A stretch of 64,000 bases of DNA from Mesorhizobium sp. WSM3862. GTDB taxonomy: Bacteria > Pseudomonadota > Alphaproteobacteria > Rhizobiales > Rhizobiaceae. The notes under the pieces are model-generated. The model worked only from the letters and a program-made list of their open reading frames with translations, made no database searches and was not told the DNA's origin. Location of the stretch: contig NZ_NSGE01000004.1 of NCBI RefSeq assembly GCF_002294985.1, forward strand, positions 434,001 through 498,000, written 5' to 3'. A program made the position numbers and the translations under genes. Positions 55,692 to 64,000 of the stretch are shown piece after piece. How positions within the stretch are numbered: position 1 is the first letter of the stretch; each line of letters begins with the position of its first letter.

Positions 55692-56507
55692 CTAGCCGAC
55701 ATTGCGGAGGAATTGCTTGAGCCTTTCGGATTTCGGCGCGCCGAACAGCTGTTCCGGCGGGCCTTCTTCCTCGACTAGCCCGTTGTAGAGGTAGACGACA
55801 TGGGTCGCGACCTCGCGGGCGAATTTCATTTCATGCGTCACCAGCACCATTGTGCGCCCCTCGCGCGCCAGGTCGCCGATCACCTTCAGCACCTCGCCGA
55901 CCAGCTCCGGATCGAGCGCGGAGGTCGGCTCGTCGAACAGCATGACGCGCGGATTGATCGCCAGTGCCCTGGCGATCGCGGCGCGCTGCTGCTGGCCGCC
56001 CGACAGGAATGCCGGGTAGACGTCGCGCTTCTCCGCCAGCCCGACCCGGGCGAGCAGCTTCTCGGCCTGGGCGATCGCCTCGTCGCGCTTGACGCCGAGC
56101 ACGTGCACCGGAACCTCGATGACGTTCTCGATCAGCGTCATGTGGCTCCACAGGTTGAAGTTTTGGAACACCATGCCGAGTCTCGAGCGGATGCGCTCGA
56201 TCTGCTTGCGGTCGGCAGGAACCGTATGGCCGTGGCTGTCGGCCTTCAGCTTGATCTCCTCGCCATTGACGCGGATGATGCCGCTGGTCGGGTTTTCCAG
56301 GCAGTTGATGCAGCGCAGCAGCGTCGACTTGCCGGAGCCCGAGCCGCCGATGATGGCGATCACCTCGCCGTCGCGCGCCGACAGCGAAACGCCCTTCAGC
56401 ACATGCAACTGGCCGAACTTCTTGTGCAGGTTCTCGACATGGATGGCTTCGGCGGCGCCGCTCTGCGCTTGGCCGGCTGGGACTGCGGCGGCTTCCACCG
56501 CGCTCAC
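55692..56507 (-). CDS. Polar amino acid ABC transporter ATP-binding protein
   Basis: 271-residue ATPase. Walker A GGSGSGKST, Q-loop NFNLWSHMT, signature LSGGQQQRAAIARALA, Walker B VMLFDEPTSALD, H-loop VLVTHEM. A ~20-residue Ala-rich N-terminal extension precedes the fold. Starts at GTG with an AGAGG site. First gene of the transporter operon, divergent from the dimethylargininase gene. Confidence 0.93.
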   Translation of the reverse strand: MSAVEAAAVPAGQAQSGAAEAIHVENLHKKFGQLHVLKGVSLSARDGEVIAIIGGSGSGKSTLLRCINCLENPTSGIIRVNGEEIKLKADSHGHTVPADRKQIERIRSRLGMVFQNFNLWSHMTLIENVIEVPVHVLGVKRDEAIAQAEKLLARVGLAEKRDVYPAFLSGGQQQRAAIARALAINPRVMLFDEPTSALDPELVGEVLKVIGDLAREGRTMVLVTHEMKFAREVATHVVYLYNGLVEEEGPPEQLFGAPKSERLKQFLRNVG

Positions 56508-56652
56508 CGGGTAACCTCTATAGGGGCGACGGCAGTTCGTCGAACGTCCATCCGGCTCATCAACATACGCTGTACTGTCCCGCTCCTCACTTCAGCATGG
56601 ACCCGGCAGCGCGAGCCCGTCAATCCCGTTCATTACGGCACTTGCGGCCTTG

Positions 56653-56684
56653 TTGCGCAAGTGTATAAATAGCCTTTCATGAAA
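56653..56684. promoter_or_regulatory. Palindromes in the transporter/dimethylargininase divergent promoter
   Basis: TTGCGCAA (56653-56660) and TTTCATGAAA (56675-56684) are perfect dyads in an A/T-rich tract 35-66 bases before the dimethylargininase start, next to TATAAATA. Possible sites for the TetR protein encoded downstream. Confidence 0.35.
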
Positions 56685-56718
56685 TTTTTTCGGTTTTTTT
56701 CATCTTAAAAGGGCATTG

Positions 56719-57591
56719 ATGAGCGCTTTCGGATCACAATCCATGGCGGCGCCGCTTCGGCGCGTGCTCATGCGGTCGGCGGCGAACGCCATGCGCGACG
56801 CCGACAGAACTCAATGGCACTATGGCCCCGGGTTCAACCCGGCGAAGGCAGCGTCGCAGCACGCGGCCCTTGCTGAACTGGTAGCCGCTTCCGGCGCCGA
56901 AATCGAATGGATCGAGGACAAGGCCGACGGCCTTTCGGATTCGGTGTTCACGCACGACCCATCGCTGATGACCGACCGCGGTGCGCTGATCCTGTCCATG
57001 GGCAAGCCATTGCGCGCCAGGGAGCCCTCCCTGCATGAGGAAACCTACAGAGGGCTGGGCATTCCGATCATTGGCCGCGTCGAGGCTCCTGGCCAGGTCG
57101 AAGGCGGTGATTGCGTATGGGTGGATGCCCGTACGCTGGCGATCGGGCGCGGGGTCCGCTCCAACCAGGAAGGCATCCAGCAGGTTTCGAACCTGCTGAC
57201 GCCGCTGGGAATTTCCGTCTACGGTTTTGATCTGCCGCTGTGGCAGGGGGAAGAGGCGTGCCTGCATCTGATGTCGGTGATCAGCCCGCTGGCCGACGAT
57301 CTCGCGCTGGTCTATTCGCCGCTTCTGCCGGCCCCGTTCTATCAGATGCTGAAGGCGCGCGGCATCAGGCTGGTCGAAGGCGACGCCGGAGAATTCGCCG
57401 CTTCCAACGGCCTCAGCCTGAACGTGCTGCCGACCAGCCCGCACAAGGTAATTGCCGTTGCGGGCTTTCCCAAGACCAAAGCCGCGATGGAGGCCGCCGG
57501 CTGCACGGTTGAGATTTTCGAGGCGGATGCGCTTTGTATCGCCTGCGAAGGCGGGCCGACATGCCTGACGCGGCCGATCCTGCGCCGATGA
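56719..57591 (+). CDS. Dimethylarginine dimethylaminohydrolase family protein
   Basis: 290-residue guanidino-modifying enzyme of the DDAH/arginine deiminase fold. Substrate loop VEGGDCVWV with EGGD, catalytic His region SEN-like HLMSVI, and the nucleophilic Cys at ~282 in GGPTCLTRPI. DDAH hydrolyses methylated arginines to citrulline and methylamines; citrullinating other guanidines is possible. TTG precedes the ATG start. The downstream TetR gene starts inside its stop codon. Context with amino acid transporter and AruI-like decarboxylase suggests guanidino compound catabolism. Confidence 0.88.
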   Translation: MSAFGSQSMAAPLRRVLMRSAANAMRDADRTQWHYGPGFNPAKAASQHAALAELVAASGAEIEWIEDKADGLSDSVFTHDPSLMTDRGALILSMGKPLRAREPSLHEETYRGLGIPIIGRVEAPGQVEGGDCVWVDARTLAIGRGVRSNQEGIQQVSNLLTPLGISVYGFDLPLWQGEEACLHLMSVISPLADDLALVYSPLLPAPFYQMLKARGIRLVEGDAGEFAASNGLSLNVLPTSPHKVIAVAGFPKTKAAMEAAGCTVEIFEADALCIACEGGPTCLTRPILRR

Positions 57592-58232
57592 CGGCGCGCC
57601 GCAAGTTCCGTCGCGAGGGCGAGGAGCGGCGGCGGCAGGATCTGATCGAAGCGACTCTGGACTGCGTGGCGGAATATGGCCTGCAGGGCGCCACTTTGCG
57701 CACCATCGCATTGCGTGCCGGCGTCACCGCCGGCCTGATCCGGCACTATTTCCCCGGCAAGGAAGAATTGCTTCAGGGGGCCTATACGGCGCTGGTCGGC
57801 CGCATGACCGAGCAGGCGAAAGCAGCATTGGTCATGGAAGAGGCTTCGCCTCGCCAACGCCTTGCAGCTTTCGTCACCGCCAATCTCAGCGCGCCGATCA
57901 TCGACCAGCGGGTGTTTTCGCTCTGGGCGACCTTCATCGGCCGTGCCGGTGCGGATCCGACGCTCGCCCGTGCTCACCGCGAAGGCTATCTTGGCTTTCG
58001 TAACGAGGTGGAAGCGGTCGTCGCCGAGGTGCTCGCCGCCGAACAGCGCGAACCGGACGCAAGTCAGCTGCGCCGTCATGCCATCGCCATCAATGCGATC
58101 ATCGACGGGCTTTGGATCGAAGGCTGCCTGGCCGGTGAGATGTTCTCGCCCGGCGAGTTGGCGGCGATTGGCATCAAGGCTGTCGAGGCCGAACTCGGCC
58201 TCGCGCCGCTGAAGCAGGATCCCGAAAAGTAG
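57588..58232 (+). CDS. TetR family transcriptional regulator (BetI-like)
   Basis: 214-residue regulator. N-terminal helix-turn-helix GATLRTIALRAGVTAGLIRHYFPGKEELL (shortened: LRTIALRAGVTAGLIRHYF) is very close to BetI-type TetR proteins; the C-terminal ligand domain is ~150 residues. The ATGA overlap with the DDAH gene indicates co-expression. Could repress the surrounding guanidino genes; an ATG nine codons upstream is an alternative start. Confidence 0.9.
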   Translation: MTARRKFRREGEERRRQDLIEATLDCVAEYGLQGATLRTIALRAGVTAGLIRHYFPGKEELLQGAYTALVGRMTEQAKAALVMEEASPRQRLAAFVTANLSAPIIDQRVFSLWATFIGRAGADPTLARAHREGYLGFRNEVEAVVAEVLAAEQREPDASQLRRHAIAINAIIDGLWIEGCLAGEMFSPGELAAIGIKAVEAELGLAPLKQDPEK

Positions 58233-58310
58233 GACCCGGTTTTCGGAGAAAGATCATGCTCAACAAAGGTTAGATCGGGATGGCAATTCAACGAAACGCC
58301 ATCACGGTCC

Positions 58311-58356
58311 AGAGCAATTCCAGGAAAAGGTGAGAAGCGGTTTCCCGTCCGGGATT
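58311..58356. repeat. Dispersed repeat GAGCAATTCCAGGAAA copy 2
   Basis: GAGCAATTCCAGGAAAAGGTG, then GAAGCGGTTTCCC and GGGATTGCGTAACAAAC; same block order as 51153. It lies between the TetR and decarboxylase genes. Confidence 0.65.
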
Positions 58357-58377
58357 GCGTAACAAACTAAAGAGATA

Positions 58378-58418
58378 GAGCGGAGGATCACTGTTTCCGT
58401 TAAACGGTGATCCGCTCC
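58378..58418. promoter_or_regulatory. Hairpin before the decarboxylase gene
   Basis: GAGCGGAGGATCAC and GTGATCCGCTC pair around TGTTTCCGTTAAACG, with the decarboxylase ribosome binding site (AGGGAG) right behind. Could be part of the repeat or a regulatory leader. Confidence 0.35.
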
Positions 58419-58433
58419 AAAGGGAGAAAACCA

Positions 58434-60014
58434 ATGACCACGCTCGGCGAAGCGCTCATCACCTTGCTCGAGGCGCATGGCGTCGACACCGTCTTCGGCA
58501 TTCCGGGCGTGCATACGGTCGAGCTTTATCGCGGCCTGGCGCGTTCGAAGATCCGCCACATCACGCCGCGCCACGAGCAGGGCGCCGGCTTCATGGCCGA
58601 CGGCTACGCCCGCGCCGGCGGCCGGCCGGGCGTGGCTTTCGTCATCACCGGACCGGGCCTCACCAACACCATCACCGCGATGGGCCAGGCGCGCGCCGAT
58701 TCGGTGCCGATGCTGGTGATCTCCGGTGTCAATGCCACCGATACGCTCGGCAAGGGTTTGGGCTTCCTGCACGAACTGCCGGACCAGCGCGGCATGATGG
58801 AGAAGGTGGCGCTGTCTTCCGAGCGTGTCACCGAGGCCGAGGAACTGCCGGGTGCGCTCGCCCGCGCCTTCGCCGTCTTCTCCTCGTCGCGGCCGGGTCC
58901 GGTTCACATCGAGATCCCGACAAACGTCATGGTGAAGCCCGCCGAGGGGCTCGCGCCGGTGCTCGGCAACGCCGCGCCGCCCGCTCCGGACGCGGCGGCT
59001 GTTGCCGAGGCTGCGAGGTTGATCAAGGCGGCTCGCCGTCCGCTGATTCTTGCCGGTGGCGGTGCCAAGAAAGCCGACGCGGCGCTGACACGCTTCGGCG
59101 AAGCGCTCGGCGCGCCGGTGGTCGAGACCGCCAATGCGCGCGGCCTGCTGCATCGGCACCCGCTCTTGGTGCCGGCAAGCCCCAGCCTCAAGGCGGTGCG
59201 CGCGCTGATGGCGGATGCCGATCTGGTGATCGCCGCCGGCACCGAATTCGGCCCCACCGACTATGACGGCTACGGCGATGGCGGCTTCGTGCTGCCGCCG
59301 AGCCTCATCCGCATCGATATCGGCGCCGACCAGCTCGCGCGCCGTCCGGTGACGGTTGGCATCCACGCCGATTGTGCCGAGGCGCTTTCTGCCCTGCTGG
59401 CTGCACCCGGCGCCGCTCATGTCGCCGCGAAAGACGGCGAAGCCCGCGCTGCCGCAGGGCGAGAGGCCGCGCTGGCGGAGCTGCGGCCAGACTATCTGGC
59501 GCAACTGCGCGCGGTGGAGACGATCCGCGACGCGCTGCCCGGCGCCATCATCGTCGGCGACTCGACGCAGCCGATCTACGCCGCCAATCTCTATTACGAC
59601 CACGACCGTCCGGGCGGCTGGTTCAATGCCGCGACCGGTTTCGGCGCGCTGGGCTACGGTCCGCCGGCGGCGATCGGTGCCGCCCTTGCCGTGCCCGAAG
59701 CGCCGGTCGTGTGCCTCACCGGCGACGGCGGCTTCCAGTTCACCTTGCCGGAGCTCGGCGCGGCGCTCGACGCCGAGGCGCCGGTGATCTTCGTCGTCTG
59801 GAACAATCGCGGCTATCGCGAGATCGAGGCCTCGATGCTTGATGTCGGCGTCGAGCCGGTCGGCGTGTCGCCGGCGCCGCCGGATTTCTGCAAGCTCGCC
59901 GAGGCCTACGGCATCGAAGCCGAGCGGCTGACAGGGGTCGGTGACCTGGCCGGTGCGCTGAAGCGCGCGCGAACTGCCGGCAAGCCGCGGGTTATAGAAA
60001 TCACCGTCGATTGA
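58434..60014 (+). CDS. ThDP-dependent 5-guanidino-2-oxopentanoate decarboxylase-like enzyme (AruI family)
   Basis: 526-residue thiamine-diphosphate enzyme. Catalytic glutamate E48 in RHEQGAGFMADGYAR, pyrimidine loop, and the ThDP/Mg motif GDGGFQFTLPELGAAL followed by NNRGY. The segment LGFLHELPDQRGMMEK and the position next to arginine-type genes match AruI, which decarboxylates 5-guanidino-2-oxopentanoate in the arginine transaminase route to 4-guanidinobutyraldehyde. Other acetolactate-synthase-like functions cannot be ruled out. AGGGAG precedes the ATG. Confidence 0.82.
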   Translation: MTTLGEALITLLEAHGVDTVFGIPGVHTVELYRGLARSKIRHITPRHEQGAGFMADGYARAGGRPGVAFVITGPGLTNTITAMGQARADSVPMLVISGVNATDTLGKGLGFLHELPDQRGMMEKVALSSERVTEAEELPGALARAFAVFSSSRPGPVHIEIPTNVMVKPAEGLAPVLGNAAPPAPDAAAVAEAARLIKAARRPLILAGGGAKKADAALTRFGEALGAPVVETANARGLLHRHPLLVPASPSLKAVRALMADADLVIAAGTEFGPTDYDGYGDGGFVLPPSLIRIDIGADQLARRPVTVGIHADCAEALSALLAAPGAAHVAAKDGEARAAAGREAALAELRPDYLAQLRAVETIRDALPGAIIVGDSTQPIYAANLYYDHDRPGGWFNAATGFGALGYGPPAAIGAALAVPEAPVVCLTGDGGFQFTLPELGAALDAEAPVIFVVWNNRGYREIEASMLDVGVEPVGVSPAPPDFCKLAEAYGIEAERLTGVGDLAGALKRARTAGKPRVIEITVD

Positions 60015-60044
60015 AGGTCCTGGCGACCGTCCCATCCGGCCGAG

Positions 60045-60074
60045 ACGCAGCCGCGTCACGTTACGCGGCTGCGT
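60045..60074 (+). terminator. Hairpin after the decarboxylase gene
   Basis: ACGCAGCCGCGT and ACGCGGCTGCGT form a perfect 12-bp stem around CACGTT, 30 bases past the stop. No T-run follows, so it may be a processing or attenuating hairpin. Confidence 0.45.
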
Positions 60075-60198
60075 GTCGACGCATGCAAAGACGGGACGCC
60101 TGCCATGTCGATATTTCAATTGAGTGACAACGCGAAAGGCGCGACGTTCGAGGCTGGGGCGGCATAACCATAAGAATACGACAGGAGCAGGTCGAAAT

Positions 60199-60906
60199 AT
60201 GACGGAAACGCTTAACGGCAGGCATGTCGTGGTGACGGGCGGCACCGGGGCGCTCGGCGGCGCGGTTGTCGGCAGGTTGCTGGAGCAGGGCGCGATTTGC
60301 CACGTGCCCAATGCGCATGCCGCGGCTCCGCCGCATTTTCCCTACGCGGCTCACGCCAGCGTCCATCTGGCGCACAATGTCGATCTGTCGGACTCCGCCA
60401 AGGTCGAGGCCTTCTACCATCAGGTTCCGGAGCTTTGGGCTTCGATCCATCTTGCCGGCGGTTTCACCATGGCGCCGGTCGAAAAGATCGAGACGGCATC
60501 CTTTGCCGAGATGATGGACACCAATGCCCGGACCACCTTCCTTTGCAGCCGCGCCGCGGTGCGTTCGATGCTGACGTCAGGCACCGCGGGGCGCATTGTC
60601 AACGTCAGCGCGCGTGCCGGGCTTGATCCCAGGCGCGGCGCCGGAATGGTCGCCTATGCCGCGAGCAAGGCGGCGGTCGCCGCGATGACCCAGGCGATGG
60701 CCGAGGAGCTGAAGCACAAGGGCATCCTGGTCAATGCGGTCGCGCCCTCGACGCTCGACACGCCCGCCACCCGCGCCGACATGCCCGACGCCGATTTCAC
60801 CAAATGGGTCAGCCTAGAGGCCGCCGCCGAGGCGATCGCCTATCTCGCCTCGCCCGCCAATCAGGCGATGAGCGGCACGCTGGTGCCGCTCTACGGGCGA
60901 GCCTGA
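60199..60906 (+). CDS. Short-chain dehydrogenase/reductase
   Basis: 235-residue SDR. Cofactor loop TGGTGALGGAVVGRLL (TGxxxGxG), the catalytic YAASK (Tyr and Lys) in VAYAASKAAVAAM and the upstream Ser in NVSARAGL. Substrate unknown. ATG with AGGAGCAGG 8 bases upstream. Separated from the decarboxylase gene by a hairpin, so it may be its own transcript. Confidence 0.88.
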   Translation: MTETLNGRHVVVTGGTGALGGAVVGRLLEQGAICHVPNAHAAAPPHFPYAAHASVHLAHNVDLSDSAKVEAFYHQVPELWASIHLAGGFTMAPVEKIETASFAEMMDTNARTTFLCSRAAVRSMLTSGTAGRIVNVSARAGLDPRRGAGMVAYAASKAAVAAMTQAMAEELKHKGILVNAVAPSTLDTPATRADMPDADFTKWVSLEAAAEAIAYLASPANQAMSGTLVPLYGRA

Positions 60907-60928
60907 CCTCATAGATCAAAGTGCAATG

Positions 60929-60962
60929 AAAAACCCCGCCGGATCGCTCCGGCGGGGTTTTT
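60929..60962. terminator. Strong bidirectional terminator between SDR and rpsA
   Basis: AAAAACCCCGCCGGA, TCGC, TCCGGCGGGGTTTTT is a perfect 15-bp stem with a 4-base loop and A/T tails on both sides, in the gap between the converging SDR and rpsA genes. Confidence 0.85.
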
Positions 60963-60983
60963 GCTTTCGGTAAAGAAAGGAGC

Positions 60984-62681
60984 TTAGTTGCCCTGCTTCT
61001 TCAGCGCCGCGCCCAGGATGTCTCCCAGCGAGGCGCCGGAGTCGGTCGAGCCGTACTGGGCGACCGCTTCCTTCTCCTCGGCGATTTCCAGCGCCTTGAT
61101 CGAGACCTGCAGCTTGCGGGTCTTCTTGTCGAAGGCGATGACGCGGGCGTCGACCTTCTGGCCGACGGTGAAGCGCTCGGGGCGCTGCTCGTCGCGGTCA
61201 CGGGAAAGGTCCGAACGCTTGATGAAGGTATCGAGGCCGCTGTCGACCAGCCGTACTTCCAGACCGCCATCCTTCACCGCGGTGACCTCGCAGGTAACGA
61301 CGGCGTTCTTGCGCAGCTCGCCGCTGCTCGCCGCCTCGCCGACCGTGTCGCGGGCCAACTGCTTGATGCCGAGCGAGATGCGCTCCTTCTCGATGTCGAC
61401 GTCGAGCACCTGCGCCTTGACCATGTCGCCGCGATTGTACTCTTCGATCACCTGCTCGCCCGGACGGGTCCAGTCGAGGTCGGAGAGGTGCACCATGCCG
61501 TCCACGTCGCCTTCCAAGCCGATGAACAGGCCGAACTCGGTCTTGTTCTTGACCTCGCCCTCGACCTGGCTGCCGACCGGATGGTTGCGCGCGAAGGCTT
61601 CCCACGGGTTCTCCAGCGTCTGCTTGAGACCGAGCGAGATGCGGCGCTTGGCCGGATCGACCTCGAGCACCACCACGTCGACTTCCTGCGTCGTCGACAG
61701 GATCTTGCCGGGATGCACGTTCTTCTTCGTCCACGACATTTCCGAAACGTGGATGAGGCCCTCGATGCCCGGCTCCAGCTCGACGAACGCGCCGTAGTCG
61801 GTGATGTTGGTGACTGTGCCCTTGATCTTCTTGCCGATCGGGAACTTGGTGCCGATATCCGACCACGGATCGCTCTCGAGCTGCTTCATGCCGAGCGAGA
61901 TGCGATGGGTTTCCTGGTTGATGCGGATGATCTGCACCTTGACCGTCTGGCCGATGTTGAGGATCTCGGTCGGATGGTTGACGCGGCGCCATGCCATGTC
62001 GGTGACATGCAGCAGGCCGTCGATGCCGCCGAGGTCGACGAACGCACCGTAGTCGGTGATGTTCTTGACCACGCCCTCGACAACCTGGCCCTCCTCGAGG
62101 TTCTGCACGATTTCCGAACGCTGTTCGGCGCGGCTCTCCTCGAGCACGGTGCGGCGCGACACCACGATGTTGCCGCGGCGGCGATCCATCTTGAGGATCT
62201 CGAAGGGCTGCGGGTTGTGCATCAGCGGCGAGACGTCGCGGATCGGACGGATGTCGACCTGGCTGCGCGGCAGGAACGCCACGGCGCCGTCGAGATCGAC
62301 GGTGAAGCCGCCCTTGACCTGGTTGAAGATGACGCCTTCGACGCGCTCACCCTTGGTGAACTTCTCTTCGAGGCGCACCCAGCTCTCCTCGCGGCGGGCC
62401 TTCTCGCGCGACAGCATGGCCTCGCCAAGCGCGTTCTCGATGCGCTCGACATAGACCTCGACGGTGTCGCCGACCTTGAGGGCGGAATCCTTGCCCTTGG
62501 CGCCGAATTCCTTCAGCGGCACGCGGCCTTCGACCTTGAGGCCGACATCGATGATGGCCATGTCCTTTTCGATCGCGGTGATCGTGCCCCGGACAACCTG
62601 GCCCTCGCCGGAATGGCCGGCGGTGAATGATTCTTCGAGCATGCTCGCGAAATCATCGCGAGTGGGATTTGCAGCTGACAT
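60984..62681 (-). CDS. rpsA: 30S ribosomal protein S1
   Basis: 565-residue RNA-binding protein with six S1 (OB-fold) domains: starts near residues ~27 ([21 protein letters not shown]), ~110 ([16 protein letters not shown]), ~195 ([24 protein letters not shown]), ~280 ([24 protein letters not shown]), ~367 ([15 protein letters not shown]) and ~455. S1 brings mRNA to the ribosome. AGGAG precedes the ATG. A folded RNA leader lies upstream. The cmk gene that usually precedes rpsA is absent here. Confidence 0.96.
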   Translation of the reverse strand: MSAANPTRDDFASMLEESFTAGHSGEGQVVRGTITAIEKDMAIIDVGLKVEGRVPLKEFGAKGKDSALKVGDTVEVYVERIENALGEAMLSREKARREESWVRLEEKFTKGERVEGVIFNQVKGGFTVDLDGAVAFLPRSQVDIRPIRDVSPLMHNPQPFEILKMDRRRGNIVVSRRTVLEESRAEQRSEIVQNLEEGQVVEGVVKNITDYGAFVDLGGIDGLLHVTDMAWRRVNHPTEILNIGQTVKVQIIRINQETHRISLGMKQLESDPWSDIGTKFPIGKKIKGTVTNITDYGAFVELEPGIEGLIHVSEMSWTKKNVHPGKILSTTQEVDVVVLEVDPAKRRISLGLKQTLENPWEAFARNHPVGSQVEGEVKNKTEFGLFIGLEGDVDGMVHLSDLDWTRPGEQVIEEYNRGDMVKAQVLDVDIEKERISLGIKQLARDTVGEAASSGELRKNAVVTCEVTAVKDGGLEVRLVDSGLDTFIKRSDLSRDRDEQRPERFTVGQKVDARVIAFDKKTRKLQVSIKALEIAEEKEAVAQYGSTDSGASLGDILGAALKKQGN

Positions 62682-62742
62682 TGTTTCTCCTGGAATGCTT
62701 CGCACAACAAGCGAAGCGGGCGCCGTGGGTTAGCGTTGCGTG

Positions 62743-62820
62743 AGCCTGCCGGCGTTCCGGGCTGAAGAGCCCTCGGCCGCTTAAGCGGCAAGTCCGGCGC
62801 ATAGAGAATGCTGGCAGGCT
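62743..62820 (-). promoter_or_regulatory. Candidate structured 5' leader of rpsA
   Basis: AGCCTGCC and GGCAGGCT (8-bp outer stem) enclose GGGCT-GAAG-AGCCC and the perfect palindrome GCCGCTTAAGCGGC, forming a three-way-junction-like fold 62-139 bases before the rpsA start. Resembles autoregulatory ribosomal-protein leaders in position; no known family recognised. Confidence 0.4.
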
Positions 62821-63082
62821 GGTTCGTGCCCGATATGGGTATTTTCATCGCCTCCGGCAACGGAAAACACGAGGAAAACCCGCATCAGGCCTTGTTTCTC
62901 TTGGCCAGCAGTCTTTGATGGTTAGCCATGGCCGCCAGAAACGCGGTCTCTATAGACACTTCGCCGGTGTCAGGCAAGTGCGCGTCGCGGCGGTGCGCGT
63001 GCTCGCCCGAATGTTTTTGCGATTACGCGTTCGCGGTTGCAGTTCTTTTTTGCCGACATGGATTGTCACGGGGAGCATCACC

Positions 63083-63973
63083 ATGCAGTCAAGCGCCACT
63101 TTCAACATCTTCCTGCCGGTTGCCCTCGTCATTATCATGCTGGGGCTTGGCCTGTCGCTCAAGCTCCAGGACTTCTTGCAGGTGGTGCTGCGACCGAAGG
63201 CCCTCCTGGTGGCTCTTATCGTGCAGATACTGGTTCTTCCCGTCCTTTGCTTCGGCATCGTGTCGGTTTCGGCTTTGCCGCCTGCCATGGCGGTCGGCAT
63301 GATGCTGCTCGCGGCCAGTCCCGGCGCCCCGTCCGCGGTCCTCTTCACTCACCTTGCCAAGGGCGATACGGCGCTCAGCCTGACGCTGACGGCGATCAGC
63401 TCAATGGTGGCGCTGGTGTCGGTGCCATTGATCACCAATTTTTCGCTGCTGCATTTCTATGGCGCCGGGCACGTCATCCCGCTGCCGATCGAGAAATTCC
63501 TGCAGTTCTTTGCCGTTGTGCTTGTCCCGGTTTCGATCGGAGTTGCCGTCCGGCACCGCTACACGGCCCTGGCCGAGCGCCTGGAGGGGCCCGTCAAGCT
63601 ACTGGCGACGCTTTTTCTTGCGGCGGTCGTTATTTTTGCCGTCGTCGATCAGCGGCAGGTTATCGTGACCTGGGGGCCCATTGTCGGCTTTGCCGCCTTT
63701 GCCTTCAACGTGGTGAGCATGGCGCTCGGCTACGCCGTTCCGTCGCTGCTGCGCCTGGAAAGGCGGCAGGCGGTCGCCATCACCATGGCAACGGCCATCC
63801 ACAACGCCGCGTTCGTCATAGCCCTGGCGCTTAGCGAATATCTCCTCAACAACGCCGAAATGGCGATCCCGCCAGCGCTTTATGCCTTGATTGCCTATGT
63901 CACCGCGGCGGTTTTCGTAGCCGTCCTGAGCAGGTCAGGCAGACATGCGATCGAAGGCACGATCCGGTCGTGA
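63083..63973 (+). CDS. Bile acid:sodium symporter (BASS) family transporter
   Basis: 296-residue membrane protein of the BASS superfamily with eight to ten helices (FNIFLPVALVIIMLGLGLSL, ILVLPVLCFGIVSVSALP, and the conserved MMLLAASPGAPSAVLFTHLAKGD with the sodium-site-like ASPGAPSA). Plant and bacterial members move organic acids or pantoate; the substrate is unknown. GGGGAG precedes the ATG. Divergent from rpsA. Confidence 0.88.
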   Translation: MQSSATFNIFLPVALVIIMLGLGLSLKLQDFLQVVLRPKALLVALIVQILVLPVLCFGIVSVSALPPAMAVGMMLLAASPGAPSAVLFTHLAKGDTALSLTLTAISSMVALVSVPLITNFSLLHFYGAGHVIPLPIEKFLQFFAVVLVPVSIGVAVRHRYTALAERLEGPVKLLATLFLAAVVIFAVVDQRQVIVTWGPIVGFAAFAFNVVSMALGYAVPSLLRLERRQAVAITMATAIHNAAFVIALALSEYLLNNAEMAIPPALYALIAYVTAAVFVAVLSRSGRHAIEGTIRS

Positions 63974-64000
63974 CAGCCAAGCTCAGGCGAGGTCTTTCGC

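Overview
This window is chromosomal DNA of a high-GC alphaproteobacterium. It most resembles Mesorhizobium or a close Rhizobiales relative. The evidence is the gene set (membrane urate hydroxylase PuuD, split three-gene transhydrogenase behind a small aa3-oxidase subunit IV, single-chain indolepyruvate ferredoxin oxidoreductase, FeeM-type acyl synthase, Complex I NDUFA9-like protein) and many short dispersed intergenic palindromes of the RIME type known from rhizobia. No rRNA, tRNA, CRISPR array, prophage or intact insertion sequence was seen. About 90% is coding.

Layout. 1-10.1 kb: purine salvage and catabolism (end of xdhB, xdhC carrying an in-frame palindromic repeat, LysR regulator, puuD urate hydroxylase, guaD), with a Dps ferritin and a PhzF protein between, followed by a UPF0303 protein overlapping a glycerate kinase. 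10.4-16 kb: a DUF4130-UdgX fusion directly behind a radical SAM/helix-hairpin-helix protein (a putative DNA repair or modification pair), then a glutamine-synthetase/class III aminotransferase pair. 16-20.8 kb: WD40 protein and His-rich CobW GTPase, MarR and AraC regulators, DUF2000. 21-25.4 kb: EamA transporter, LacI regulator overlapping a 2-hydroxyacid dehydrogenase, an Inh-like secreted protein behind a CtrA-type box, and a class I glutamine amidotransferase. 25.6-32.6 kb: a TRAP transporter with its binding protein converging on a DctQ-DctM-alcohol dehydrogenase operon, an orphan LivH permease, and a CGNR regulator overlapping a lipoprotein. 32.8-44 kb: indolepyruvate ferredoxin oxidoreductase, a GGDEF-EAL protein, a FeeM-like acyl synthase behind a lux-box-like palindrome, DUF3096, CtaH-like subunit IV and pntAA-pntAB-pntB. 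44-51.7 kb: a 25-residue membrane peptide and a membrane protein downstream of gyrB, FMN reductase and P450 divergently, NDUFA9-like protein and DoxX. 52-60.9 kb: Ldh-type dehydrogenase, polar amino acid ABC transporter, and divergently a dimethylargininase, TetR regulator, 5-guanidino-2-oxopentanoate decarboxylase-like enzyme and SDR, together suggesting uptake and breakdown of arginine-like guanidino compounds. 61-64 kb: rpsA with a folded leader, and a BASS-family transporter.

The strongest leads are the UdgX/radical SAM pair, the in-frame RIME-like insertion in xdhC, the lacI gene that needs a non-canonical CTG start, several perfect inverted repeats at promoters, the 25-residue peptide operon, and two structured RNA candidates (rpsA leader; doxX/ldh intergenic region). 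All functional calls rest on reading motifs and known families; no database search was possible.
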